Below, piece after piece: positions 52,059 through 62,499 of a DNA stretch of 64,000 bases. The stretch is from an uncultured Methylophilaceae bacterium (lineage in GTDB: Bacteria > Pseudomonadota > Gammaproteobacteria > Burkholderiales > Methylophilaceae), in contig CAJIZS010000001.1 of NCBI GenBank assembly GCA_905182075.1, positions 496,001 through 560,000 of the forward strand, given 5' to 3'. Below the pieces are notes generated by a model. That model saw only the letters and a program-made list of their open reading frames with translations, had not been told where the DNA came from and made no database searches. Each line of letters starts with the position of its first letter. The first letter of the stretch is position 1. Made by a program: the position numbers and the translations under genes.

Positions 52059-54087
52059 TTACAGTATCGGAACGATTAGTAAAGCGACGATATTGATAAT
52101 TTTAATCAATGGGTTAATCGCTGGACCTGCTGTATCTTTAAATGGATCGCCTACAGTATCACCAGTCACTGAGGCTTTATGTGCTTCAGATCCTTTACCA
52201 CCATGATTTCCATCTTCGATATGTTTTTTAGCATTATCCCATGCACCACCACCGGTACACATTGAGATTGCAACAAATAACCCAGTAATAATTGTTCCCA
52301 TTAATAAACCACCAAGTGCCTGAGGACCTAAGAACACACCAACTAAAACAGGAGCAGCTACCGGTAGAATTGAAGGTAACACCATTTCTTTAATCGCTGA
52401 AGCTGTTAATAAATCAACTGCCTTAGCATAATCAGGCTTTCCTTTGCCAGTCATAATACCTTTTATTGTTTTGAACTGACGCCTTACTTCTTCAACAACT
52501 GAGGCTGCAGCACGTCCAACCGCTTCCATTGCCATCGCAGCGAATAAGAATGGTATTAACCCTCCAATAAAGAGACCAATAATGACCATCGGTTGACTCA
52601 AGTCAAAGCTTATAGAGTGACCATATTCAGTTAATTTATGAGTGTAATCAGCAAATAAGACTAATGCTCCTAAACCAGCTGAACCAATTGCATAGCCTTT
52701 GTTACAGCTTTAGTTGTATTACCAACTGCATCTAATGCATCTGTAGTTTTTCGAACCTTTTGCGGTAAACCAGCCATTTCTGCAATACCACCGGCATTAT
52801 CTGTAACTGGACCATAAGCATCAAGCGCAACAATAATACCAGCCATGCTTAGCATGGATGTAGCCGCAATTGCTATACCGTAGAATCCTGCTTCACAAGA
52901 TGTTATTGATTTTGTAGAAATAGCAACAACAGGTAATGCTGTTGATTTTGGAGATTTGACTGCGGTTGTTTGGTTGCATGGCCTGTCTCAGACGCTTTAG
53001 CAATATGTTGAACTGGTTTATATTTTATATCGAAAATAATTAAATATGATCATTCATCATATAGGGCAAAATAATTCTATTTTAAATAAATTTATTGCAG
53101 AAATTAGAGACGTTGCTATTCAAAAAGATTCACTTCGATTTAGAAGAAATATAGAACGTATAGGTGAAGTTCTGCTATTGCAAGACCTCTATAGAGCGCA
53201 GGCATAACATTTGTCATTTTAGAGTTAGCTTTAACAAAGAAACATCCAATAATTGACGCTACAATTGAAACAGCACCAAGCATTAGTGGATAAAGTATCC
53301 CTGTTCTAGAATCTGCAACTATAAGAGCACCTAATACCATTGTTGCAATTATAGTAACCGCATAAGTTTCGAAAAGATCTGCTGCCATACCAGCGCAATC
53401 ACCAACATTATCGCCAACATTATCAGCAATCACTGCAGGATTTCTTGGATCGTCTTCAGGAATACCTGCTTCAACTTTACCTACTAAGTCAGCACCTACG
53501 TCAGCACCTTTTGTAAAAATTCCACCACCCAGTCTCGCAAAAATCGAAATAAGTGAAGAACCAAATGCTAGGCCAATAAGAGGGTTTAGAGCCTTAGTAG
53601 TTGTTAAGGACTCACCACCAAGAAAAGAATAAAAACCAGCAACCCCTAAAAGACCTAAACCTACCACAAGCATACCTGTAATAGCTCCACCTTTAAAAGC
53701 AACATCAAATGCTTGGGGCAACCCTTTTGTTGCTGCTTGAGCAGTTCTTACATTTGCACGAACTGAAACATTCATACCAATAAAACCACATAAGCCAGAT
53801 AATAAGGCTCCGATTACAAACCCAATAGCAGTATTGCAGTCAATAAAATAGTAAATAAGGATAGCAAAGATAACCCCAACCAAACCGATTGTTTTATATT
53901 GTCTTGCTAGGTAAGCTGATGCACCGTTTTGAATTGCCCCAGCGATTTCTTTCATTTTAGCGTTACCAGCTGGTAAGCTTACGATCCACTTTGACATTAT
54001 TGCGGCATAGAGTACGGCAAGAATTGCTGCTCCAATAGCTATATTGATTATTGATATATTAATTGCTGATACAGCGGGAAGACTTCA
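52059..54087 (-). CDS. hppA: Membrane-bound proton-pumping pyrophosphatase, K+-independent type
   Basis: Couples pyrophosphate hydrolysis to proton export with about 16 helices. Catalytic motifs: [20 protein letters not shown] and [19 protein letters not shown] near 53400-53530; C-terminal [31 protein letters not shown] near 52700 carries the lysine that marks K+-independent enzymes. One A missing in an AAA run at about 52695 breaks the following GYAIGSAG. Between 52945 and 53171 about 45 residues are replaced by a foreign uracil phosphoribosyltransferase fragment. Start probably ATG 54087 with a nearby indel. About 670 residues. Confidence 0.93.
53046..53171 (+). pseudogene. N-terminal fragment of uracil phosphoribosyltransferase inside hppA
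   Basis: ATG 53046 opens [36 protein letters not shown] and RIGEV, the start of Upp in the form seen in Flavobacteria and other Bacteroidetes (EIRDxxIQKDSMRFRRNxERIGE), unlike the proteobacterial N-terminus. It lies antisense to hppA and stands exactly where the helix pair between YRGLAIA and [17 protein letters not shown] should be. No catalytic part is present. Chimeric insertion. Confidence 0.7.
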
Positions 54088-54099
54088 TACTCAAGTCTT

Positions 54100-54139
54100 A
54101 TTAATTTTTTAAGTCTTATATAAGACTTAAAAAATTAAT
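54100..54139. repeat. Perfect 40-bp palindrome upstream of hppA
   Basis: ATTAATTTTTTAAGTCTTAT followed at once by its exact reverse complement gives 20-bp arms with no spacer, in the 141-bp gap between hppA and the exporter gene. An extra direct copy of AAGTCTTA lies at 54093-54100. As RNA from the exporter gene it could fold as a hairpin terminator; as DNA it could be an operator. AT-rich perfect palindromes may also arise as fold-back artefacts. Confidence 0.7.
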
Positions 54140-54228
54140 GCGTAATTATCACACCTTTTAATCCATATCACAATCCAATAAGTCTAATAATAATATTATT
54201 AATGTAATTGATTCGCTATAAATTATAT

Positions 54229-55017
54229 TTAATTTAACAGCATAGAAATACCAATGACAGCTAATAACAAAGAAAACAGTTTATTTATAAGTTGCTCGGG
54301 TATTTTTAAAAGAAAATCTGCTGAAAGTTTTACAAAGATCAAGCTGGGTATGGTGAGAAAAAATATAGCAGGTAAATAGATAAATCCTAATGTTGGCTCA
54401 ATATTTGTGACTAGGTCTGAGGGACTTATAAAAATAGTTATAGATGCACCTAATCCAATAAAGAAGCCTAAAGCACTCGATGTTCCTATAGCTATTTTTG
54501 AGGGTATATGTTTTTTAATTAAGTAGGGAAAAAATAAAGTAGCGCCCCCATTTCCAATTAACCCTGAAATTATGGAAAAACAAAAGCCGATAAAATTGGT
54601 GGTTAATTTGATGGAAAAATAGACGTATTTGTATTGGGCTCATGGTTATATATTTTATAAGCTATGAAAAAAGTATAAATAATAAATAGGTTCTTAAGAA
54701 GGGTACCGGGAATGAATTTAATATACTACCAACTAATAATGAGCCTAAAAATAGTCCAATAAAATTCTTAATGATGTTGATTCAATTAATGTTTTTATTT
54801 TTATTATGAGCGAAGATTGCCATAGCACCAGTTATAACCATAGATGCCAAAGAGGTAGTTATTCCAACAAGATTGCTTCGTTTGGAGGAGCATTAGAAAA
54901 ATAAATAAGTGAGTATGAGACTACTGGAACAATTACTAGCCCTCCTCCAAGACCAAATAGACCGGCAGCTATTCCTATAAAAATTCCAGAAAAAATAAAT
55001 ACTATAATTTCAGTCAT
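54229..55017 (-). CDS. Sulfite exporter TauE/SafE family protein
   Basis: Inner-membrane transporter family (DUF81) with about eight helices. MTEIIVFIFSGIFIGIAAGLFGLGGG begins the first repeat (G-x-G-G-G motif) and ISGLIGNGGATLFFPYLIKK the second; LLLAVIGISMLLN ends the protein. Five or so frame changes between 54600 and 54870. The start was set at MTEII because the upstream DciA-like gene overlaps it by 5 bp. Substrate (sulfite, sulfoacetate or other anion) is not evident. Minus strand, ahead of hppA. Confidence 0.8.
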
Positions 55018-55416
55018 ACTCAGTTTTAAATAAATCTTTTGCAAGTCTTTGGATCACGCATACTGCATTTGGCCTTCCATTAGCAATATATTTACTTAGA
55101 CTGAGGCTGGAATTTTTAAAACAGCCTTCTTTCTTTGATGCTTTGGTATAGCAACTTTAACTTTTATTTTTTTTATTATATGGCTTTCATTAACTAATTG
55201 CTTTAATAGGTCAGCCTCATACATCTTAAGTACATGAGGGTAATTTGATAATTCACAAGGATAAATATTAGTATGAGTTTAAAAGATTTATTAACTATAA
55301 TTTTTTTACTTTCTATACTCAATCGATTGATATTACTTTATCAATGTAACTTTTGGATTCCTTTCATTAAGTTCAGAAAAAAAATACACTTTCAAGAACT
55401 TTTTTATGGGTTCCAT
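55013..55416 (-). CDS. DUF721/DciA-like protein
   Basis: Low-conservation gene in the position where Betaproteobacteria carry the DUF721 gene, next to the M23 peptidase and secA but on the opposite strand. MEPIKKFLKVYFFSELNE can be the N-terminal helix; CELSNYPHVLKMYEADLLKQL resembles the CxxxAWATxLRxxxPxLL block of the KH-like DUF721 domain, and VKVAIPKHQRKKAVLKIP the closing strand. Several frame changes. DciA proteins load the replicative helicase DnaB; that role is inferred only from family. Stop overlaps the exporter start. Confidence 0.5.
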
Positions 55417-55459
55417 ACTATAATGCTACATTATTTTATAAAAACTAAAGCATATTTAA

Positions 55460-56345
55460 ATGAAAATAATTTTTATCGGTAAAAATTCTTCAAAGCCAAA
55501 AAGTATAAGCCTTGGTTTTTTCATACTTTTCTTAGTTATTTTAATAACTCTTAACTTTCTCTTAATAGGAAAGTATGTAAGCATTGAAAAATATGATAAT
55601 GATACTGAGGCACAATATATTCAGCTTGGTTTAACTCAAAAGAACCTACCAGATAATATTGATTTGTTTGTAAGTCAGATTGGAGAACTAAATACAAGGA
55701 TACTTCAAATTGATGCTCAGACTGAACGACTTCAAGATGTAATGAAAAAGCAAATTATTGGTAAAGAGAAGTTACCAAAACTTTTAAAAAAGAAAGGTGA
55801 AGGGTAGTTTGGGGAGGCCATTCATCCTGGACAATGATGATATTCAAAGTTCCTATAAGCATCTTGAGAAACTATTTATTGAAATTGAAAATAGAGAAAT
55901 TATGTATAATAAAATGGAAGCTATGTTGCTAAGGCAATCTGTTTTAAAGGAGACACTCCCTTCAATTTACCCAGTTAACGTTCCTTACAGATCTTCTAGT
56001 TACGGTTGGAGACAAGATCCATTCCGAGGAGTTAGAGCTTTTCATTCTGGCCTGGATTTCAGTGCAGCTCATGGCGAGCCAATTATTGCTACTGCAGGTG
56101 GGATTGTAGTTGAAGCTTCTCACGGAAGAAATTATGGGAAATTCATAACTATAAAGCATGGGGATGGGTTAGAAACAAGGTATGCTCACGCATCAAAATT
56201 ATTTGTTAAAAAAGGTGATTTAGTTAATAAAAAAGATATTATCGCTCTTGTAGGAAATACAGGGCGCTCAACTGGACCACATTTACATTATGAAATCCGT
56301 TTAAAGGGCAGACCTCTTGATCCGACCAATTACATTAGGAAGTAA
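55460..56345 (+). CDS. M23 family murein DD-endopeptidase-like protein
   Basis: One N-terminal membrane helix (residues 17-38), a coiled-coil stalk (LNTRILQIDAQTERLQDV), then a LytM/M23 peptidase domain: SSYGWRQDPFRG, FHSGLDFSAAHGEPI with zinc His and Asp, DGLETRYAHASKLFV and TGPHLHYEIRLKG with HxH. All metal ligands are present, so it may be active rather than an EnvC-like activator. One frame change near 55800. About 294 residues. The gene pair M23 peptidase-secA is conserved in Betaproteobacteria. Confidence 0.88.
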
Positions 56346-56358
56346 ATAAGAAGCCAAT

Positions 56359-59034
56359 ATGTTAAAAAAAATATTTAATAGTATATTTGGAACTAGAAAC
56401 GACCGTTTACTTAAAGAGTATTCGAGTAAAGTGTTACTTATAAATAGACTTGAGCCAGAAATTCATAAGCTTAAAGATAGTGATTTTAAGAAAAAAACAA
56501 ATGAATTTAAAAATAAAATTAAAGAAGGTGTAAAACTTGATGATTTGATTAAAGAACTCTATTCGCACGCGAGAAAAGAGTACATTGGGTCATGGTCATT
56601 TTGATGTTCAGTTAATGGGTGGAATTGCCCTTAATGATGGAAAAATATCAGAAATGAGGACGGGTGAAGGGAAAACACTTGTCGCAACACTCTCTGTTTA
56701 TTTAAATGCACTAACTGGAAAAGGGGTTCATGTTGTAACGGTAAATGATTACCTTGCTAGACGCGATGCTGCATGGATGGCTCCAATATTTGAATTTCAC
56801 GGTCTTACTATTGACTGTATTGACCATTATAGTCTCCTAACTCTGAAGAAAGAAGAAAAGCTTATAATGCAGATATTACATACGGAACTAATAATGAATT
56901 TGGATTTGACTATCTTAGAGATAACATGGCTCATTCTCTAAAGATTTAGTTCAAAGATAAACATGCATATTCTATTGTTGATGAAGTTGATTCAATATTA
57001 ATTGATGAAGCAAGAACACCATTAGATAATTTCAGGTCAGCTGTAAGAGATATATGAATTTATATCAAAAAATTAATAAAATTATACCCTCGCTTACCAG
57101 ACAAGAAAAAGAAGATACCGAAGGTGACTTCTGGATAGATGAAAAAGGAAACCAAGTTATTTTTCTGAGAAAGGGCATGAAAATGCTGAAAAAATTCTTA
57201 TTAAGTCGGGATCTTAGACAAAAATTCAAATCTTTATGATGCGGAGAACATTAGTTTGTTACACCACATCAATTCTTCACTAAGAGCACACTATTTATTT
57301 ATTAAAGATAAAGATTATGTTGTCAAAGATGGTGATATACATTATTACTTGATGAATTTACAGGAAGAATGATGGATGGACGCAGGCTAGGAGTGATGGT
57401 TTACATCAAGCTGTTGAAGCAAAAGAGCACGTTACAATACAAAAAGAAAATCAAACTCTCGCTGGTATTACTTTTCAAAATTATTTTAGAATGTTCACAA
57501 AGCTTTCAGGTATGACTGGAACTGCAGATACCGAGGCGTTTGAATTCAATTCAATTTATGGGCTTGAGACCATCATTATTCCGCCTCATCGCCCTACAAT
57601 CCGAATTGATAAAATGGATAAGATTTATCGTACTTCTAATGAAAGATATAAAGCAGTTGCTGATGATATTAGAGATTGCTTTAAAAGAGGTCAGCCTGTT
57701 CTAGTTGGCACTACCTCTATTGAAAACTCTGAGCTAGTTTCAAAGCTTCTCAATAAGGAAAAGCTCCACCATCAGGTTCTAAATGCAAAGCAGCATGAAA
57801 AAGAAGCGCATATTATTACTCAAGCAGGAAATGCTGGAATAGTAACCATTGCTACAAATATGGCAGGGCGCGGAACAGATATTGTATTAGGAGGAAATAT
57901 ACAGCCTGAAATAAATGCTATCAAAGCTACTTACAAGTATTAGTAATGACCAAAAAAGAAAAAGATTGATCAACTTCAGCTAAATGGAAAGATAGTCATC
58001 AAAAAGTATTAGACGCGGGTGGCTTACATATTATTGGAACAGAGCGACATGAGTCAAGAAGAATAGATAATCAGTTAAGGGGAAGATCTGGTAGACAAGG
58101 TGACCCAGGATCTAGCGCATTTTATTTATCGTTAGAAGATAATTTAATGAGAATTTTTGCTTCAGATAGAGTAGCGACAATCATGGAAAAATAAGTTTAG
58201 CCGAAGGGGAGGCAATTGAGCATAAGTGGGTTAATAGGTCTATCGAAGGCGCTCAAAGAAAGGTAGAAGCTAGAAATTTTGATACAAGGAAGCAGCTCTT
58301 AGAGTTTGATGATGTCCCTAGTAATCAACGAAAAGTTATTTATGAGCAGCGCAACGATATTCTTGATAGTCCAGATGTAAAAGAGACAGTCAATCGAATT
58401 AGGGAAGACGTGATTCTTGAAACCGTTTATAGCTTTATGCCACCCGATAGTGTCGAAGAACAATGGGATGTTATAGCTTTAGAAAAAAAATTGCTTGCAG
58501 ACTATGCCATAAAAATTAGCGTAAAAAGCTGGTTGAAAAAAGAACCAGATATTGCAATAGAAGGGATAGCAAATAGAGTTAAGGAAATGGCCAACCAGAG
58601 CTACCTTACTAAAGAAAAGTTAGCTGGATCTGAAGCACTTCATCACTTTGAACAGATCGTATCCGTTCTAGTACTGAGCATCATTGGAGGTGCTCTTTTG
58701 TGCTTCATTAGACCAGATTAAGGCTAGGAATAGGCTTGAGCGTGCTTATGGCCAAAAAGACCCTAAGCAAGAATTTAAAAAAGAGGCGTTTGGGTTGTTT
58801 GAAAAGCTACTTGATACTATTAAGTATGAAACGACGAGAGTACTTATGTTGGTTCAGATAAAAGATGAAAGCGAGGCATCAAGTATAGATGAGAAAAATA
58901 ATCAAAGAATTATGAATGCTGAGGTTCAAGAAAAAAGTTCAGAGAAGACTCAAATTAAAAAAGTAGGACGAAATGAACTATGCCCATGTGGCAGTCAAAA
59001 AAAATACAAACATTGTCATGGTGCCATTAAGTAA
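56359..59034 (+). CDS. secA: Protein translocase ATPase SecA
   Basis: Motor of the Sec pathway. [10 protein letters not shown]-like N-terminus, [32 protein letters not shown] (Walker A) near 56655, [106 protein letters not shown], and the zinc tail [16 protein letters not shown] (Cys, Cys, Cys, His ligands) used for SecB and lipid contact. Around ten frame changes between 56580 and 58720. Repaired length about 891 residues. TAATG overlap with the DUF1289 gene. Confidence 0.95.
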
Positions 59035-59213
59035 TGAGTAATCAAGTAAATATATCATCTCCATGTATCGGCGTTTGTCAGTATAACGAAGAGGATTTTT
59101 GTAGGGGGTGTTTTAGAACATTCTCTGAGATAACGGAATGGGCTAACATGAGCGAAGATGAGCGATTAAGCATTATGAAAGCTCTTGATGAAAGAGCTCA
59201 AAGTATTTTTTAG
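59034..59213 (+). CDS. DUF1289 small cysteine-rich protein
   Basis: Intact protein of 59 residues: SSPCIGVCQYNEEDFCRGCFRTFSEITEW carries the four-cysteine pattern C-x3-C-x8-C-x2-C of the DUF1289 family, then EWANMSEDERLSIM. Probably binds a metal ion or cluster; the biological role is unknown. ATG overlaps the secA stop (TAATG). Its 3' end overlaps the convergent nth by 4 bp. Confidence 0.85.
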   Translation: MSNQVNISSPCIGVCQYNEEDFCRGCFRTFSEITEWANMSEDERLSIMKALDERAQSIF

Positions 59214-59655
59214 AGTCCAGCAGTCTTGCCCTTGTATTCACAAAGCTTTTTAATTACACAGTTAAAGCAGTCTGGGTTTGATGCTTTGCATATGTATCTT
59301 CCATGTAGTATTAATAAATGATGAGCATCAATTAAGTACTTTTTAGGAATCAACTTTGTTAGTTTTTTTTCTACAGCTACTTTTAAAAAATTGAGCTCAC
59401 CTGCACTAATCTAAAAATATGTGTATCAACTGCAATTACTGGTCTCATAAAAATAGTATTTAATATTACATTTGCTGTTTTTCTTCCAACTCCCGGAAGC
59501 TTTTCAAGATTTTCTCTATTAGTTTGGAACTTCTCCATTATATTTCTCATCTAGTATTCTACTAGTAGCATTAATATTTTTTGCTTTATTTTTGTATAGA
59601 CCGATGCTATTTATGAGTACTTCGATTTTCGAAACTGGGAGCTTATTAATTATTT
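59210..59655 (-). CDS. nth: Endonuclease III, N-terminus missing
   Basis: Base-excision repair glycosylase/AP lyase. [35 protein letters not shown] (helix-hairpin-helix with catalytic Lys) and [10 protein letters not shown] (catalytic Asp) precede the [4Fe-4S] motif C-x6-C-x2-C-x5-C in the [17 protein letters not shown] stretch. Three frame changes near 59410-59550. About 60 N-terminal residues, including the first helix bundle and the SAQTTD-like motif, are absent because a foreign fragment on the other strand begins near 59655. Confidence 0.85.
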
Positions 59656-59788
59656 CTTCACCGATCCAAAAGGGAAACAGGTAAAAGTGGAATATAGTTT
59701 TGGTTATATTAAAGACAGTAATGGAGGTCTTAAAATAAATTTACATCACTCCTCGTTTCCATACAATGATGATGAACACTTTGATTAA
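59654..59788 (+). pseudogene. C-terminal fragment of a SnoaL/DUF4440 (CaMKII-association-like) protein
   Basis: About 44 codons ending TAA at 59786-59788 read KVEYSFGYIKDSNGGLKI, NLHHSSFPY, resembling the RYTFxYxKxxxGWKIxHHHSSxMP end of NTF2-like DUF4440 proteins. No beginning is present, and it abuts truncated nth in antisense. Family match is moderate. Bases 59789-59890 show no gene. Confidence 0.45.
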
Positions 59789-59890
59789 AATAGTATTTCT
59801 TTTTTCAGTATTCATTTAATTTTTTCGAATCAAGAAATAAAGTTAAAGTTATTATAGTTCTTTTAATCGCACAATAGAGTCAGTTACTGA

Positions 59891-60676
59891 CTATTTTTCC
59901 ACAAAAGCATGCTCAATAACATAATCTCCTGGCTCACCAATTCGAGGAGAAACTTTAAAGTCCAATGAATCCAAAAGTAATTGGGTGTCTTTAAGCATTT
60001 CTGGGCCACCACATATCATTGCTCTATCGTACTTTGGATTTATAGGAGGTAAGTTAATGTCAGTAAACAATTTTCCCGAGCTCATTAAATCAGTTAACCT
60101 ACCTTCATTTTTATAAGGCTCCCGTGTAACGGTAGGATAATAAATTAACTTCTTTTTAATTTCCTCGCCAAAAAATTCATTATTTGGCAATTCATTTTCA
60201 ATAAAATCAGCATAAGCTAAATCATTTATTTTTCTTACCCCATGAATTAGGATTATTTTTTCAAAGCGATCGTAAACCTCAATATCTTGGATTAAACTCA
60301 TAAATGGAGCTAGACCGGTTCCAGTTGAAAGTAAATAAAGATTTTTCCCGGGTTTAAGATCATGGATAATTAGAGTTCCAGTAGGCTTTCTGCTAACTAA
60401 AATATCATCTCCTACTTTAATGTGTTGTAATCTTGAAGTTAATGGACCATCCTGAACTTTAATACTTAAAAACTCTAGGTGCTCATCATAATTTGGACTG
60501 GCGACACTATAGGCTCTTGCAAGTGGTCTTCCATCAACTTCTAAGCCTATCATTACAAATTGACCATTTTCAAAACGTAATCCATCCTGACGGGTTGTTT
60601 TAAAGCTAAATAAAGTATCGTTCCAATGATGGACACTTAATATCTTTTCTGTTGAATATTTACTATTACTACTCAT
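59891..60676 (-). CDS. fpr: Ferredoxin-NADP+ reductase
   Basis: Intact FAD enzyme of 261 residues moving electrons between NADPH and ferredoxin or flavodoxin. FAD site RPLARAYSVASPNYD (R-x-Y-S motif) near residues 49-63, VSRKPTGTL, NLYLLSTGTGLAPFMSLI (NADP domain start), ILIHGVR, RAMICGGPEMLKDT and C-terminal YVIEHAFVEK typical of the bacterial Fpr subclass that ends in a non-aromatic residue extension. Same strand as etfAB and 24 bp from the etfA stop, suggesting joint transcription. Confidence 0.92.
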   Translation of the reverse strand: MSSNSKYSTEKILSVHHWNDTLFSFKTTRQDGLRFENGQFVMIGLEVDGRPLARAYSVASPNYDEHLEFLSIKVQDGPLTSRLQHIKVGDDILVSRKPTGTLIIHDLKPGKNLYLLSTGTGLAPFMSLIQDIEVYDRFEKIILIHGVRKINDLAYADFIENELPNNEFFGEEIKKKLIYYPTVTREPYKNEGRLTDLMSSGKLFTDINLPPINPKYDRAMICGGPEMLKDTQLLLDSLDFKVSPRIGEPGDYVIEHAFVEK

Positions 60677-60700
60677 TTTTTTTCTCTTTCTTTAATTTTA

Positions 60701-61634
60701 TTAATTTGATATTAGTTTAGTAAGCTCTGGGACAGCTTCAAATAAATCAGCAACCAAGCCATAATCTGCAAACTGAAAAATAATTGCATCTGGGTCGTTG
60801 TTAATAGCTACAACTATTGGAACGTTTGCAGCTTTAGCATGCTGATTTGCTCCTGAAATCCCTATGGCAATATATAGTTCTGGTGCAACTACAACACCAG
60901 TTTGACCAACTTGCCAATCATTTGGAGCATAACCAGAGTCAACAGCAGCGCGAGAAGCTCCAACAGCCGCATTTAATTTATCTGCAAGTGTCTCAATAAT
61001 TGCAAAACTTTCTTCTGACCCAACCCCACGTCCACCTGAAACAACAATCTCAGCAGATGTTAACTCTGGTCTATCTGATGTTTGGACTTTATCTTCTACC
61101 CATTCAGATAAATTTAGAGGAGGTGGTGCTTCATTTATTATAATTTCTGCATTACCACCTTCAGTTTCAGTAGCTTGGAAGTTACTGATATGAATTGTAA
61201 GTATTTGAATTACATTAATAGTATTATTACATTCTTTGCATTAACAGGAGCTGTAGTTCAAAGTATTTTTATTTTCAATTTTTAGAACATCAGAAATCAT
61301 GCCAACATCCATTATTGCAGCTACTCTCGGAAGGAAATTTCGGCTGAACCATGTATGAGCCGCTAGAATAACATGATATTCCTTTCCAATATTTGAAACA
61401 ATATTAGCGGCATCTTCTGCGAGTAAATGTTCTAAATGCAAAGCATCTACTCGTATAATATTATTTAAACATTTAATGTTTGAAGCTGTTTTTGCAACTT
61501 TTTCTGTGTTTTTACCCATAACTAACAGATCAATTTCCCCTTTCCAGGATTGAGCTGCAGTTATTGTTTTATAAATTGAATCATTTAATTCAATTTCGTT
61601 GTGTTCAGCTAGCACTAAAATTTTTAAATTAGTA
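60701..61634 (-). CDS. etfA: Electron transfer flavoprotein alpha subunit
   Basis: FAD-carrying half of ETF. LKILVLAEHNEIEL begins the N-terminal domain, with VILAAHTWFSRNFLPRVAA in the middle; the C-terminal FAD domain holds ELTSAEIVVSGGRGVGS, GASRAAVDSGYAPNDWQVGQTG and YIAIGISGANQH with ADLFEAVPEL at the end. A frame change near 61245 and no visible ATG at the head: the first residues overlap the etfB tail region and a start codon has probably been lost. About 310 residues. It pairs with the etfB gene immediately upstream. Confidence 0.92.
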
Positions 61635-61635
61635 G

Positions 61636-62387
61636 TTATAGTTTTATTCCTTCTTTATCATTAAGTTTCTTTAATAAATCACTAATACTATTACCTTAAT
61701 ACCTTCCTTGCGTGCAGGTGGTAATGATACCTTTAGCAACTTTAACCGCGGTGATGAATCGACAGAAAAATCCGTTGCCTTTATTGTTTCTATAGCTTTT
61801 TTTCTTGCCATCATAAGATTTGGTAATTTTACAAAGCGAGGTTCATTTAATCTCAGGTCTGCTGTTAAAACAGCAGGTAGATTCATCTCCAGTATATTAG
61901 TGCCCCCATCAATTTCGCGAGAGACTTGGGCTTTACCATCAGCAATGGTAATTTCCGAGGCAAAAGTTGCCTGAGGCATGTCGGTTAAAGCAGCAAACAT
62001 TTGTCCGGTTTGACCGGCATCACTATCAAGGGCCAGCTTACCCAATAAAATTAAGTCTGGTTTTTCACGTTCGACTGCAGCTTTTAGTAATTTTGCAACA
62101 CCAAGTGGCTGAAGGGACTCTAGAGTTTCTATTAATATGGCACGATCTGCTCCCATAGCAAGACCATGTCTAAGTACATCTTGGTTTTTTGGTCCCCCAA
62201 GAGAAATAACAACCACTTCAGAGGCGATATTTTTTTCTTTAAGCCGCAAAGCCTCCTCTAAAGCATTCTCATCAAATGGATTAATGCCCATCTTAATGCC
62301 TTCTATATCTACATCGGAGCCATCACTTTTGGGCCTTACTTTTATGTTGTAATCTTGAACTCTTTTGATTGCAACTAATATTTTCAT
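61636..62387 (-). CDS. etfB: Electron transfer flavoprotein beta subunit
   Basis: AMP-binding half of ETF. MKILVAIKRVQDYNIKVRP, INPFDENALEEALRLKEK (family signature), LGGPKNQDVLRHGLAMGADRAI, DLILLGKLALDSDAGQTGQ and VSREIDGGTNILEMNLPAVLTADLRLNEPR are conserved. One frame change near 61680 affects only the last dozen residues. About 250 residues. Divergent from the LysR gene, with a 112-bp shared control region. Confidence 0.94.
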
Positions 62388-62459
62388 TTTGACTTTCCTG
62401 TTTAATTGAAAAGATTATACAGTGTGGATTTACAATTAAATATTGATTATTTCAATGAT

Positions 62460-62478
62460 ATATCTGTAAAATAGATAT
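62460..62478. promoter_or_regulatory. Candidate LysR-type operator between etfB and the LysR gene
   Basis: ATATCT, seven bases, AGATAT form a perfect inverted repeat that includes the T-N11-A core of LysR-type binding sites. It lies 22 bp before the LysR start and about 73 bp before etfB, where a regulator that controls itself and the divergent operon would bind. Inferred from position and symmetry. Confidence 0.5.
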
Positions 62479-62499
62479 GATATTAATAAAATTCATATT

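Noticed and set aside
52930-53180. Natural insertion element in hppA
   Set aside because: No transposase, terminal repeats or target duplication, and host sequence of equal length is missing.
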